The notes under the pieces are model-generated. The model saw only the letters and a program-made list of their open reading frames with translations, was not told the DNA's origin and ran no database searches. A DNA stretch of 64,000 nt. Source: DTU024 sp964518875 (lineage in GTDB: Bacteria > Bacillota > Clostridia > Christensenellales > Aristaeellaceae). The stretch spans positions 62,001-126,000 of the forward strand of contig CAZFHI010000002.1 in NCBI GenBank assembly GCA_964518875.1, written 5' to 3'. Positions 8,522-17,419 of this stretch are shown piece by piece (position 1 is the stretch's first letter; each line of letters begins with the position of its first letter). The translations under genes and the position numbers were made by a program.

Positions 8522-10036
8522 TTAATTCTCCTTTTCTAAATATTCTTGCAAAGGCTTTATATCTATTCCTTCGGTTTGTTTAATTACATCGTAAAGTTTA
8601 TTGAGTATTTGCTTTACGCCGCCTTCAACATCGCTTTCCGCGTTGAGCGGCAGCACAGGGTCGTGCACAGACAGGCGCAGCAGAAACCACGCGTTGTTAA
8701 TTTGTCCGTCGATGTCAAAGCTTATGCGCACGCCTTCCCTGTTGTCCGGCGCAATATGCCACGTGTTGTCGGTATTGGCATACTCCATAACGTTTTCTAT
8801 AGTTTCTAAGCCTTTGTTTCTAAAATCTTCTTCTGTAATGGGCAGGCGTATTTCAACGCTTTCAACAGGCTCCTGAAGCCCGTCAAGCAAATGCCCGAGC
8901 GTTAGATCCGAACGCTTAAGGTTCATAGCTTCACAGATTAAAATCGTAGCCAGGTACATGCCGTCGTCTACAAAATGGTTGTCCCTGAAAGCCGCGTGGC
9001 CGCTTGTTTCCATTGCCAAAGGCGCGTCAATGCCGGATTCGTTAAGCCTTATCGCTTCCTCTATAACGTTGCGGTACCCGCGTTTGTATCTGTGGTGTAT
9101 GCCGCCCCATTCCTCTATAAACTTTGAAAGCCCTGAAGACGTAACGGAATCCGTTACGATAGTCGCGTTAGGCGTTTTATCAAGTATTATAACAGAGGCC
9201 ATTGCTATAAGGCGGTTTCTGTTTATTTCCCTGCCGGTATAGTCTATAATGGCTACTCTGTCGCAGTCCGTGTCAAATATTACTCCAAGATCCGCGCCGA
9301 CGTTTAAAACAGCCTCGCTTATGCACTGCATGGCCTTGGAATTTTCCGGGTTTGGCGCATGAGCGGGGAAGCTTCCGTCAGGTTCTAAATTTATGCTGCC
9401 TTCAGTCCACGCGCCTAAATCCTGAAGCACCTTTTCATAGAAACCCCCGGCGCCGTTGCTTGCGTCCACCACGACGTGAAGCCCAAGCAACGGCTTAAGT
9501 ATGTCTGTTTCAAGCTTATCTTTAACAAGCCGCTTTAAAAAATCCGAATATACGGAAAGATAATCAAAGCGCTTTATCTGTATGTTTTCTTTAATATTGA
9601 CGTCTGTCTTTTCCAAAGTTGAAGCTTCAGCAAGTATCTCGTCTAATTCGCCTGACGTAACGCCGCTTCGCTTAATAAAAAACTTAAAACCGTTGCGGTC
9701 CGACGGGTGATGGCTTGCCGTAACCATTACGCTGGCTGTTAATTTCAGAGGTTTATACGAGAGAGAATAAAACATTGCGGGCGTCGTGCAAAGCCCGAAG
9801 TCCAGCACCTGAGCGCCCGCCGCAGCGGCGCCCTGAGCGCAGGCGTTAAGAAGCGACGGTCCGCTCAGCCTTGAATCTCGCCCTAAAGCTATTTTAATTT
9901 TTGCGTTTTTCTGCTTTTTCTCTAACCATTTTATGAAAGCAAACCCTAATCGAAAAGCTATTTCGTTTGTAATATCATGGCTTTCACCCATAGCTCTGCC
10001 GCGCACATCAGTGCCGCTTTTTAATTTAGAAAACAT
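8522..10036 (-). CDS. Phosphoglucomutase/phosphomannomutase (alpha-D-phosphohexomutase)
   Basis: A 504-residue four-domain phosphohexomutase that interconverts hexose 1- and 6-phosphates. The phosphoserine loop is TASHHPSDRNGFKFF, the metal loop is DTDCDR, and the sugar-binding loop is METSGHAAFRDNHFVDDG. TASHHP instead of the more common TASHNP occurs in part of the family. Whether glucose or mannose phosphate is preferred cannot be read from sequence. The start ATG follows the DUF2461 stop directly (TAAATG) behind GGAGGG. Together with transketolase it suggests a sugar-phosphate supply operon. Confidence 0.92.
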   Translation of the reverse strand: MFSKLKSGTDVRGRAMGESHDITNEIAFRLGFAFIKWLEKKQKNAKIKIALGRDSRLSGPSLLNACAQGAAAAGAQVLDFGLCTTPAMFYSLSYKPLKLTASVMVTASHHPSDRNGFKFFIKRSGVTSGELDEILAEASTLEKTDVNIKENIQIKRFDYLSVYSDFLKRLVKDKLETDILKPLLGLHVVVDASNGAGGFYEKVLQDLGAWTEGSINLEPDGSFPAHAPNPENSKAMQCISEAVLNVGADLGVIFDTDCDRVAIIDYTGREINRNRLIAMASVIILDKTPNATIVTDSVTSSGLSKFIEEWGGIHHRYKRGYRNVIEEAIRLNESGIDAPLAMETSGHAAFRDNHFVDDGMYLATILICEAMNLKRSDLTLGHLLDGLQEPVESVEIRLPITEEDFRNKGLETIENVMEYANTDNTWHIAPDNREGVRISFDIDGQINNAWFLLRLSVHDPVLPLNAESDVEGGVKQILNKLYDVIKQTEGIDIKPLQEYLEKEN

Positions 10037-10738
10037 TTATCCCTCCTGTGCCAACGTGGCGAAAGACAACATCATATTGTATATAGGCGATAAAGCAAGA
10101 TAATCCCTTGACAAAACATCCGCTAATTCCGGAGAAAAGGCTAAGTCAGGGTCGATATTCTGCTTGCATATCAAAAGCTCCTTGCCGTTATACCAGTCAA
10201 GCAGATTTTTGTTCGAATTTTCAGGCGCCTTTGAACGTTTGTATTTTTCTCCCGTCAACGCAAAACTGTTTTTGCTTATTATTTTATTATATTTTAAAAA
10301 TTCATCTGGCCTTTCTGAAATATGCTTTCTCATAAGCTCCATGGCGCGGCGGTTAGGGCCCCAGAAGCCAAGCCCCCAGCTAAGGCTTTCCACCCGCATT
10401 TCCACCCAAAAAACAGGCGCATATTCCTTAGGCATATTCTGTCTTTTGAACATCGCCCAGTGGTGATCCCTGTAAGGCGATTTATCCTTGGTGAAGCGGG
10501 TGTCCCTGTATATTCTTGACAGACACTTTTTAGGTCTTACTTCCATGCCTTGGTCTATTTTCTGCAATGCAGGAGCGACGGCGTCTATAAGCTTATAAAA
10601 AGGCGTCCTGAGTTTTTGTATGTATTCATCTTTGTGGCTGTGCATAAACTCTCTGTTGTTGTTAAAGCGTATGTTTAACATGAACTCGATCGTTTCATCT
10701 GTGAATCCTGTAAAGATCGTATCATTCCTTCCATGCAT
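10037..10738 (-). CDS. DUF2461 (TIGR02453 family) protein
   Basis: A 233-residue cytoplasmic protein of the DUF2461 family, with GFTDETIEFMLNIRFNNNREF near the N terminus and the family signature SRIYRDTRFTKDKSPYRDH in the middle, then WEMRVE-like and WGLGFWGPNRRAM strands. Molecular function is unknown for the family. It is the first gene of the operon with phosphohexomutase and transketolase. No signal peptide or membrane segment. Confidence 0.88.
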   Translation of the reverse strand: MHGRNDTIFTGFTDETIEFMLNIRFNNNREFMHSHKDEYIQKLRTPFYKLIDAVAPALQKIDQGMEVRPKKCLSRIYRDTRFTKDKSPYRDHHWAMFKRQNMPKEYAPVFWVEMRVESLSWGLGFWGPNRRAMELMRKHISERPDEFLKYNKIISKNSFALTGEKYKRSKAPENSNKNLLDWYNGKELLICKQNIDPDLAFSPELADVLSRDYLALSPIYNMMLSFATLAQEG

Positions 10739-10966
10739 TTTATACGTTTATTATAGCACAAAAAGTTTTAAGTTACAGTGATAAATATTTATTTTACAGA
10801 AAAAGCAGAATAATTTAAGCAGCTGATGTAGAAAATATACTCTGCTGTTGTTAAAAAAATTCCACATCGCGGCATATCGTTATTCTTTTGCACAAGCGCC
10901 ATATACGTATAAATATTTATAAATATCTATTAAAACATTTTTTCTAAAGCACTTATTACGCGCGCA

Positions 10967-11264
10967 TTATAAAAGCCCTTTTGTGCCGTAAGCGTTGCTG
11001 TAAAATACAGCAACGCTTACGCTTAAGTCAAATTCTTTGCCTGCTTCTGCATCCGCTTTTACTTCGTTAACCAGACATGCGCTGTTATACTATTGACAAT
11101 AAAAGTACGTCGTTAACGCGATATAGCTTTCTTCAGTTTTTTCAGGCATATTAACTTCCGTTTCGTGCGCCCGTTAAAGCGTATGCTGTAAATGCGCCAA
11201 AATTTATATTATTAAGAATGTTACAGTAAAGCTCTTTTACCTGATTATCATTAATATAAGACAT
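10967..11264 (-). pseudogene. Decayed small gene, two frameshifts, about 99 codons in total
   Basis: Reading leftward from ATG at 11264, 37 protein-like codons (MSYINDNQVKELYCNILNNI, then an AFTAYALTGA stretch) end in a stop. A second frame takes over with NMPEKTEESYIALTTYF, and a third with EVKADAEAGKEFDLSVSVAV, ending at TAA 10967. Consecutive coding-like pieces in three frames are what an inactivated gene looks like. I cannot name the parent protein. No strong ribosome site precedes the ATG. The last piece contains a perfect 16-bp inverted repeat, listed separately. It could also be chance coding-like sequence. Confidence 0.45.
10987..11021. repeat. Perfect 16-bp inverted repeat with 3-base loop
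   Basis: The arms are 10987-11002 and 11006-11021 (core GTAAGCGTTGCTGTA) with an AAA loop at 11003-11005. Neither strand has a T-run after it, so it does not look like an ordinary terminator. It sits in the decayed gene between DUF2461 and the 511-residue protein. Confidence 0.85.
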
Positions 11265-11306
11265 GCGAGCCGTTTTAATTCAATGTTAGCGTACTATATA
11301 ATTTAA

Positions 11307-12842
11307 TTAGTCTGGACGGTCAAAATCTTCATCTGTACATTTCCTGATGATTCGCTTTGTTTTTTCAATAGGAAGAGGAAAATTCTCATCAGTGAAATAT
11401 TCTATGTTCACTACTTCCGCTACCACTTCGTGGTTATTTTTACCCGCCGGAACAATAACAAGATCGCCAACCTCAACGCTGTCGTCATCCGTCATATAAT
11501 AATATCTCTTGTATCCCGAATTAAAAATAACGCTGCAAAAAATGTGTTCTGATTTACGGCGTTTCACTTTTCCATATACCGATGAATCAAACATTTCGCC
11601 TGTACCATAAAAGCTAATAAAATCAAATACTGTTTCTGCAAAATCAGAAAAGTCGTCCGGCAATCCTTTTTTGTCGAAGCTGCCCTCAATAATGCGTTTC
11701 GAATTCTTTTTATATTTAATAGTGATTTTATAATCCTTTATTTCATTTGGATTTTCAACCACATCGTCGGGATTGCCCTCTGTATGCGAAAACAAATCCT
11801 CTGCATCGAAATTTTCAAGCAGACTTTTTATTCCGTCCTCGATTTCATACTTATGTGAAATCTTACAACCCGTTCCAACATTCTGAATTAGTTCTATAGT
11901 TTCTGCTTCTCCATCTATAATAAGATGTTCGGTATAATCCCATTTCACATATTCCAATGTATTATAATCCAGTATTTCATTCATCTTGATTTTTGTCAAT
12001 CTATGATAATCTAATGTAATTCGGTTTATTACGTCTGTTTTGCAATTGCCATTAAAAACATATAAATCGTCCATACCAACGATATCGCGCACAAGGTTTG
12101 ATAAATCCATACCCTCATAATATAAATCTGCGCACAATGAACCATGGAATTTATAGGTAGTCCCTTCGGTATTTGTTAGTTCCATAGTCCAAAAGCTTAC
12201 ATCTGTTTCAAAAGTCTCAACGTATTCATTTGCAAAGTATGCAGCAATTGCGTTCAACAATTTATCTGCTGATACTTTTGCTATCTTGAAATTTTTAGTT
12301 CGTGCTTTTTCATATTTTTCTTCTTTATTTACGAAATTATAACCTGAAAACCATACCTCTCCTTCATCATTGATAGTAATACGCTGTTCCATTTCTTCGC
12401 CCGGTTCGGGCATAGAACCATAATGTATATTATTGGACACAATGCGCATCCTTTTCAACGTTCCTTTAAATATGGAAGTATTTTTTCCTGAAAGCAGCGC
12501 CAAACGACTAAGCGCCAATATAAACCACGCTCGATTCTGCGGTTCCAAAATCACCGCGCCGTCATATGACAGCTGATTAAAATACTTGCACCGCAAGTAA
12601 ACGGCAGACCCAAGCAAATTAATATCATTAACGTCATTAATAATGCTGCACAACGCCCTATAATCGCTTATTGCTTGACCGTATTTATCTGAAAAAACTT
12701 GGCCGCAGTCCATATCAAAACCAAGAGCAGCACAATCATCGGCCATGAAGTGATCAACCAGTTCCGTATAGTCAATGTTCCAGTTACGAAACTTATCGCG
12801 CCATTTAACGGCAAAGTCATATATCCGCTTCAAATCCGCCAC
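11307..12842 (-). CDS. Uncharacterised 511-residue cytoplasmic protein
   Basis: GTG start at 12842, 9 bases behind GGAGG. I do not recognise a named family. There is no signal peptide or membrane segment. The N-terminal half is helical (YDFAVKWRDKFRNWN, FMADDCAALGFDMDCG, ALSRLALLSGK). The rest is acidic and beta-rich. The C terminus has a YYMTDDDSVEVGDLVIVPAG segment followed by a VVAEVVNIEYF strand, which looks like a small beta-barrel, faintly similar to the DNA-binding domain at the start of PriA. It is flanked by non-coding or decayed DNA on both sides, and its AT-rich codons differ from the neighbours, which could mean transfer. Function unknown. Confidence 0.75.
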   Translation of the reverse strand: MADLKRIYDFAVKWRDKFRNWNIDYTELVDHFMADDCAALGFDMDCGQVFSDKYGQAISDYRALCSIINDVNDINLLGSAVYLRCKYFNQLSYDGAVILEPQNRAWFILALSRLALLSGKNTSIFKGTLKRMRIVSNNIHYGSMPEPGEEMEQRITINDEGEVWFSGYNFVNKEEKYEKARTKNFKIAKVSADKLLNAIAAYFANEYVETFETDVSFWTMELTNTEGTTYKFHGSLCADLYYEGMDLSNLVRDIVGMDDLYVFNGNCKTDVINRITLDYHRLTKIKMNEILDYNTLEYVKWDYTEHLIIDGEAETIELIQNVGTGCKISHKYEIEDGIKSLLENFDAEDLFSHTEGNPDDVVENPNEIKDYKITIKYKKNSKRIIEGSFDKKGLPDDFSDFAETVFDFISFYGTGEMFDSSVYGKVKRRKSEHIFCSVIFNSGYKRYYYMTDDDSVEVGDLVIVPAGKNNHEVVAEVVNIEYFTDENFPLPIEKTKRIIRKCTDEDFDRPD

Positions 12843-13110
12843 TGTGGCACACCTCCAGTCCTAAGCTATCGTTGCGTCTATTTTTAATGGTACGTAAACG
12901 CATCTTTAAGTATCTCTCACGCCGCAAAATTCAAAATACTTTTCAGAATGTATGTTCAGTTACTTTTCGTTAATATAAGGCAATAAGTTTTTATTACTGA
13001 CATATTGGATAAAGTATAACTGATTGATATTTATTAACTTATTCTTTGTTTAAATAAAGTCTATATAATTTTCCGGTATAAATATCTGCTAAAAAACTTT
13101 TGATAATATC

Positions 13111-14043
13111 TTATTTGTTTTTTGTCTGCTTAACGTACCACTGTTCCCCGTCGCTTTCAATATGAACGGTGCCTGAAGAAGTAAAATAATGCGTTATTTT
13201 CTTTCTTTTAAGCTGTTCCGCCAGATTATTGCCGCCCTTCCTCGTAGCCGTTATAACAACCGTTTCAGGCTGAATCGCTTTAAATACTTCGCCTCTAAGC
13301 CTGTTAATGCCATGATGCGGCGATTTTAATATGTCCACGTCAACAAGTTCAGGGTATTTTTGACATAGATACGCTATGTTTTCTCCTGTAACGTCAGCTG
13401 TAAGCAGCAGACTGCATTTGCCAAAACGCACGTTTGTCATCATAGAATGCGCGTTGACGCCTGCCGCTCCGTCCTTTCTGTCATCCTTAAAAAACGTAAG
13501 CTCCGCATTTCCTAACTTTACGACGGTTCCGCTGCTTATCTGCGTATAAGGTATTTTGCCTTTTATAGATGCAATAAGCCTTTGGTGCTCGTCGTTTTTA
13601 TAATTTTCAGACAGAGGAGACATATATTCCCCGGGAACAGTTCCTGAATTTATCAGCGCTATCTGCGCCTGTATATGGTCGTCATGAGCATGGGAGCAAA
13701 AAAAGTAGTGAAAATTTTCTATTTTATTTGCTTCGAAAAATTCCCTTAAGTTGTTTGCCTTGCTCTTAACTCCGCCGTCTATAAGCATGTTTTCCCCTCC
13801 GCATCGTATAAACACGGCGTCTCCTGTGCCTATATTTATAAAATCCACCTGAAGCATTTCATCGTTCTGCTTAACGGGCGAAGCGTCTGAAACCACGCTG
13901 TTTTCATATATAACAGCGGTTTTTGAAGGATAATGTATTACCGGCGCGTTTATCCTGTCCACTAAAAACGGGCTTTCGGCATTCATAGCAAGGCATGAAA
14001 TTGTCAACACGACAACAGCAAGCGCAAAAATTCTTTTTTTCAT
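13111..14043 (-). CDS. Exported ComEC-type metallo-beta-lactamase-fold hydrolase
   Basis: A 310-residue protein with an N-terminal signal peptide (about 1-22, MKKRIFALAVVVLTISC then ANAES-type end) and a metallo-beta-lactamase fold. The metal motif is SHAHDDHI and the later LKSPHHGINRLRG is typical of the ComEC/Rec2 C-terminal domain and its free-standing homologues. Such proteins cut phosphodiesters or nucleic acid, but the substrate here is unknown. The Cys at about 17 is not in a good lipobox. It stands alone on the minus strand, divergent from ferritin. Confidence 0.85.
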   Translation of the reverse strand: MKKRIFALAVVVLTISCLAMNAESPFLVDRINAPVIHYPSKTAVIYENSVVSDASPVKQNDEMLQVDFINIGTGDAVFIRCGGENMLIDGGVKSKANNLREFFEANKIENFHYFFCSHAHDDHIQAQIALINSGTVPGEYMSPLSENYKNDEHQRLIASIKGKIPYTQISSGTVVKLGNAELTFFKDDRKDGAAGVNAHSMMTNVRFGKCSLLLTADVTGENIAYLCQKYPELVDVDILKSPHHGINRLRGEVFKAIQPETVVITATRKGGNNLAEQLKRKKITHYFTSSGTVHIESDGEQWYVKQTKNK

Positions 14044-14265
14044 AGCAGTCTCCTCCGCATGTCAGTTAATCCATATTTATATTAAAGTTTTTTCCTGATG
14101 CGGTCAATATTATTGTATTAAGATTTGTAAAAATATGCTGCGGTATAGAATTATTAAGCAATAAAATATTTTAAATAAACTTTCAGCGTCTTTCATAAGG
14201 TTCTTTTATAATATGCCCGTGGTAGTCAGCAAAAAACGGTTAAAAAATAGAGAATTTCTGTTTAT

Positions 14266-14294
14266 TTGCGTGTGTTTGTGGTATATTATATATA
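14266..14294 (+). promoter_or_regulatory. Candidate sigma-70-type promoter for ferritin
   Basis: TTGCGT at 14266 and TATATA at 14289 with a 17-base spacer, about 27 bases before the ferritin start codon. The stretch is very TA-rich, so the exact -10 is uncertain. Confidence 0.4.
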
Positions 14295-14320
14295 TAAGCT
14301 TTAGTCGAAAGGAGATTACT

Positions 14321-14848
14321 ATGTCTAAAGAAAAAACGATTAAATTGTTGAACGATCAGATAAACGAGGAGCTTTATTCCGCTTATCTGTACCTTGAATT
14401 TGCTAACTATCTTACGGATTTGGGTTATGCCGGCTACGCGCACTGGTACAACATACAGGTTCAGGAAGAAATGGACCACGCCATGACGATTTACAACTAT
14501 ATGCATCAAAACGGCATAAAGCCTGAGCTTGAAGCCATTAAGAAGCCGGAAATCGAGCTGAAAGGCCTGCTTAACGTAGCAGAAGAAGGCTTAAAGCACG
14601 AGCAGCACATTACAAGCTGCATACATAAAATATACGACGTAGCGCAGGAAGAAAAGGATTTCCGCACAATGAAGCTTCTCGACTGGTTCGTTGAAGAACA
14701 GGGCGAGGAAGAAGAAAACACATTGGATCTTATACGCGAGCTTAAGCTTTACGGCGACGACAAGAACGCTCTCTACGCTCTCGATAAGGACAAGCTTACA
14801 AGAGTCTACGCGCCTTCAACGCCCGACGGCCAGCCCGTTGCGCTGTAA
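14321..14848 (+). CDS. ftnA: Ferritin, bacterial non-haem (FtnA type)
   Basis: A 175-residue iron-storage protein, a four-helix bundle that forms 24-mers. The ferroxidase residues are all present with E. coli FtnA numbering: Glu17, Glu50, His53, Glu94, Gln127 and Glu130, and Glu49/Glu126/Glu129 of site C are also acidic. The start at 14321 is chosen because GGAG lies just upstream; an in-frame upstream extension to 14213 has no ribosome site. It has its own promoter-like sequence and is followed by a hairpin at 15011. In an anaerobe it would store iron and consume peroxide. Confidence 0.96.
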   Translation: MSKEKTIKLLNDQINEELYSAYLYLEFANYLTDLGYAGYAHWYNIQVQEEMDHAMTIYNYMHQNGIKPELEAIKKPEIELKGLLNVAEEGLKHEQHITSCIHKIYDVAQEEKDFRTMKLLDWFVEEQGEEEENTLDLIRELKLYGDDKNALYALDKDKLTRVYAPSTPDGQPVAL

Positions 14849-15201
14849 AAAGAAGCGTAAGTTCAAGCATAGCTGTCCGTTTAATTTAATGGCGGCGCAT
14901 ATCAGGTTCAGTATAAAAATTTATTAAGCCTGTTGTAAATTTGTTTTTGTTAATCAAAGCTTATACTAAACAATTATCTGTAATTATTTTTTGCTGACCT
15001 TAATTTTTAAAAATGCGGCTTTTACAGGCCGCATTTTTATATGCTCGTATTTATAATACTAAACATATAAGCACGCATTTAATTCGCTTTATGGTCGAAA
15101 TACGGTCGTTTTTGATAGTTAATAGAGGTTTTTTGCTTGTTTTTTTATTGTATTTATGTTATTATTGATTTAGATAAAAAATAACAGGAGGAAAAAACAA
15201 T
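14849..15201. other. Intergenic region between ferritin and the sugar ABC operon
   Basis: This gap holds a terminator at 15011-15041. Upstream of the binding-protein gene are two GGTCG pentamers exactly 11 bases apart (15093 and 15104), which could be half-sites on one face of the helix. A weak promoter candidate is TTGCTT at 15133 with TGTTAT at 15157 (18-base spacer). No gene is seen. Confidence 0.4.
15011..15041 (+). terminator. Rho-independent terminator after ferritin
   Basis: A 9-bp stem (AAATGCGGC / GCCGCATTT, 15011-15019 with 15028-15036) with an 8-base loop, continuing into TTTTTAT on the plus strand. Confidence 0.8.
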
Positions 15202-16434
15202 ATGAAAAAATCTATTGCAGTTTTATTGCTTGCAAGTATGCTTTTAGCTTTGCTTCCAGCCGTTTTTGCAGAAGAAAGCGTACTTACCATGGGTTCCTGG
15301 CGCAACGAAGATACCGAACAGGTACAGGCGCTGCTTGACAAGTACAAGGAAATGAGCGGCGTTAGCATTCGCTTTGAGCCGACGCGCAACACGGAATACA
15401 ACGCTAATCTACGTCTGCAGCTTGAAGCGGGCACAGGCCCTGATCTCTTCTATGCAAGGTCCTACACCGTAGGTCGCCAACTTTATGAAGACGGCTACGC
15501 CATGGACGTTACCGACATTCCCGGCGTTATGGATAACTTTGACGATGTAGCGCGCCACGCTTGGACGGCTGAAGACGGCAAGGTATTTGCCGTACCCTTT
15601 GCAGCAGTAAACCATGTCGTATATTACGACAAGGACGTATTTGCAAAGTATGAGCTTGAAGCGCCTAAGACATTTGAAGAATTCCTTGAAATATGCGAAA
15701 CTCTTAAGTCAAACGGAGTAACTCCGCTTGCAAACGGTCTTGCGGAAAACTGGGATATACTCGAATGCGTATTCTGCGGCATGGTTCCAAACTATATCGG
15801 CGGGTTTGAAAACCGTGAAAAATACGAAAAAGGCGAGCTTAAATTAAACGACGAGCGCTTCCTTGCAGCGTTTAAAGATTTTGAAAAACTTACCAAATAC
15901 TTCCCGGACGGCTTCCAATCCGTTGCAAACGCAGACGGCCCCATGCTTCTGGCGCTTGGCAGAGCGGCTATGTTTATAGACGGCTCCTGGCGTTCCGGCG
16001 CGTGGGATAAGGATTTCCCGGAATTCAACTGGGGCGCTTTCGCGATACCTGCTCCTGAAGGAAACGAGCCCGCAATATGCCATCACTCCGACATGGGTAT
16101 AACAGGCAACAAGGCCACCAAGCATCCTGAAGAAGTAAAAGCGTTCTTGGCATGGCTCGCAAGCCCTGAAGGCGCGCAAATAGTTACAGACTATTTGCCC
16201 AAGGGATATTTCCCCATGATAAACGCTGAAGTTAAACTCGCGGATGAAAAGACCGCCGCCTTGAAAGCTTTGAGCGACGATAAAGTACGCGATTCCCGCT
16301 TTATGTGGAACAAGCTTTTCGAGCTTTACACACCGCTTGTAGACCAGCTTAACGCAATAGCGAACGGCACCACCACGCCTCAGGAAGCGGCAGACTTTCT
16401 GGCAGCAGAGCAGGAAAAGGTCCTTAGCAAGTAA
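15202..16434 (+). CDS. Sugar ABC transporter substrate-binding protein (family 1)
   Basis: A 410-residue exported binding protein. The signal peptide ends at an AVFA-EES type site near residue 24 and has no lipobox cysteine. The mature part has family 1 features: FEPTRNTEYNANLRLQLEAG, GPDLFYAR, a VYYDKDVFAKY strand, and the late KAFLAWLASPEGAQIV helix. It should bind an oligosaccharide or glycoside and deliver it to the two permeases downstream. AGGAGG lies 8 bases before ATG. The gene is separated from the permeases by a hairpin that could lower their expression. The substrate cannot be predicted. Confidence 0.92.
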   Translation: MKKSIAVLLLASMLLALLPAVFAEESVLTMGSWRNEDTEQVQALLDKYKEMSGVSIRFEPTRNTEYNANLRLQLEAGTGPDLFYARSYTVGRQLYEDGYAMDVTDIPGVMDNFDDVARHAWTAEDGKVFAVPFAAVNHVVYYDKDVFAKYELEAPKTFEEFLEICETLKSNGVTPLANGLAENWDILECVFCGMVPNYIGGFENREKYEKGELKLNDERFLAAFKDFEKLTKYFPDGFQSVANADGPMLLALGRAAMFIDGSWRSGAWDKDFPEFNWGAFAIPAPEGNEPAICHHSDMGITGNKATKHPEEVKAFLAWLASPEGAQIVTDYLPKGYFPMINAEVKLADEKTAALKALSDDKVRDSRFMWNKLFELYTPLVDQLNAIANGTTTPQEAADFLAAEQEKVLSK

Positions 16435-16445
16435 CACAATTTCTC

Positions 16446-16476
16446 AGCCGGAGGCCCTGGGGCTTCCGGCTTTTTT
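16446..16476 (+). terminator. Intercistronic terminator/attenuator between binding protein and permeases
   Basis: A stem of about 11 bp (starting AGCCGGA, ending TCCGGCT) with six T residues at 16471-16476. The AGGAGG site of the permease gene starts at 16477, directly after the T-run. This arrangement usually keeps the binding protein in excess over the membrane parts. Confidence 0.75.
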
Positions 16477-16489
16477 AGGAGGTTAAGCC

Positions 16490-17416
16490 GTGAACAATGC
16501 AACTAAGCCTAAAAAATTGAAGAAACTTAACCCCGGCGGAAGCTATTGGATCTGGTATATATTGCCGGCGCTTGCCGTTTATATAATATTTATGGCATAC
16601 CCTATGATAGATTCCATACGCTTAAGCTTTTATAATTCGAACGTTCGCCCAAGGGTATTCGTGGGCGTAGAAAACTATGTAAACCTGTTTACCAATCCCA
16701 CCCATTCCGAAAGATTCTGGAACGCTTTTAAAAACACATGGATATTTTTTGCTTTTCATATGGTGTTTCAAAATGTGTTGGGCATGCTGTTCGCCGTAAT
16801 ACTTACGAACCGCACCATGAAAGGCAGCCGTTTTTACCAGACGGTCGTCTTTTTGCCATGCACCATAGCCGTAATGGTAACAGGCTATCTGTTCAGGCTG
16901 ATATTAAGCCCTGTTCTATCCGGCCCGGCGTTTAAAAGCATGGGGTTAGACTTTCTTGTGCATCACTGGTTAGGCGATGAAAATACAGCGCTTCCAATAG
17001 TGGCGCTTGTATCCGTTTGGCAGTGGGTAGGCATACCTACAATGATGTTTTACGCGGCGCTGCAAAACGTATCCGAAGATGTTCTGGAAGCCGCGGAAAT
17101 AGAGGGGTGCAACTCATGGCAGACGTTCTGGCACATAAAATACCCTCTCGTTCTGCCTGTTGTAGGCATGATAACCATACTTACATTTGTAAATAACTTT
17201 AATGCATTCGATATTATTTATGCCATGGAAGGGCCGACAGGGCCTCCAAACTACGCGACGGATATTATAGGAACGCTGTTTTACCGCATAGGCGTTGTAG
17301 GCGTAAACGTTACGCCGCCTGAGCCGGGCTTAGGCGCCGCCATATCCACATCTATATTTATTATGCTGCTTATAGGCGTAATACCAACCCTGCACGCTAC
17401 ACGCACAAAGGAGTAA
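16490..17416 (+). CDS. Sugar ABC transporter permease, MalF/UgpA type
   Basis: A 308-residue inner-membrane permease with about six membrane segments. GTG start at 16490 behind AGGAGG. The cytoplasmic EAA loop, which docks onto the ATPase, reads EAAEIEGCNSWQTFWHIKYP, as in the family. It forms the transmembrane pore with the next gene, which starts 3 bases after its stop. No ATPase is encoded nearby, so a shared MsmX-type ATPase elsewhere is likely. Confidence 0.93.
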   Translation: MNNATKPKKLKKLNPGGSYWIWYILPALAVYIIFMAYPMIDSIRLSFYNSNVRPRVFVGVENYVNLFTNPTHSERFWNAFKNTWIFFAFHMVFQNVLGMLFAVILTNRTMKGSRFYQTVVFLPCTIAVMVTGYLFRLILSPVLSGPAFKSMGLDFLVHHWLGDENTALPIVALVSVWQWVGIPTMMFYAALQNVSEDVLEAAEIEGCNSWQTFWHIKYPLVLPVVGMITILTFVNNFNAFDIIYAMEGPTGPPNYATDIIGTLFYRIGVVGVNVTPPEPGLGAAISTSIFIMLLIGVIPTLHATRTKE

Positions 17417-17419
17417 GTT

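Noticed and set aside
10987..11021. The long hairpin as a terminator for the 511-residue gene
   Set aside because: No T-run follows on the minus strand and it lies about 290 bases from the stop codon.
14213..14320. An upstream extension of the ferritin frame
   Set aside because: There is no ribosome site at 14213, while GGAG precedes the 14321 ATG and the mature residues start there.
15844..16437. A minus-strand frame of 197 residues across the binding-protein gene
   Set aside because: It is antisense to a clear family 1 binding protein and has no domain or ribosome site.
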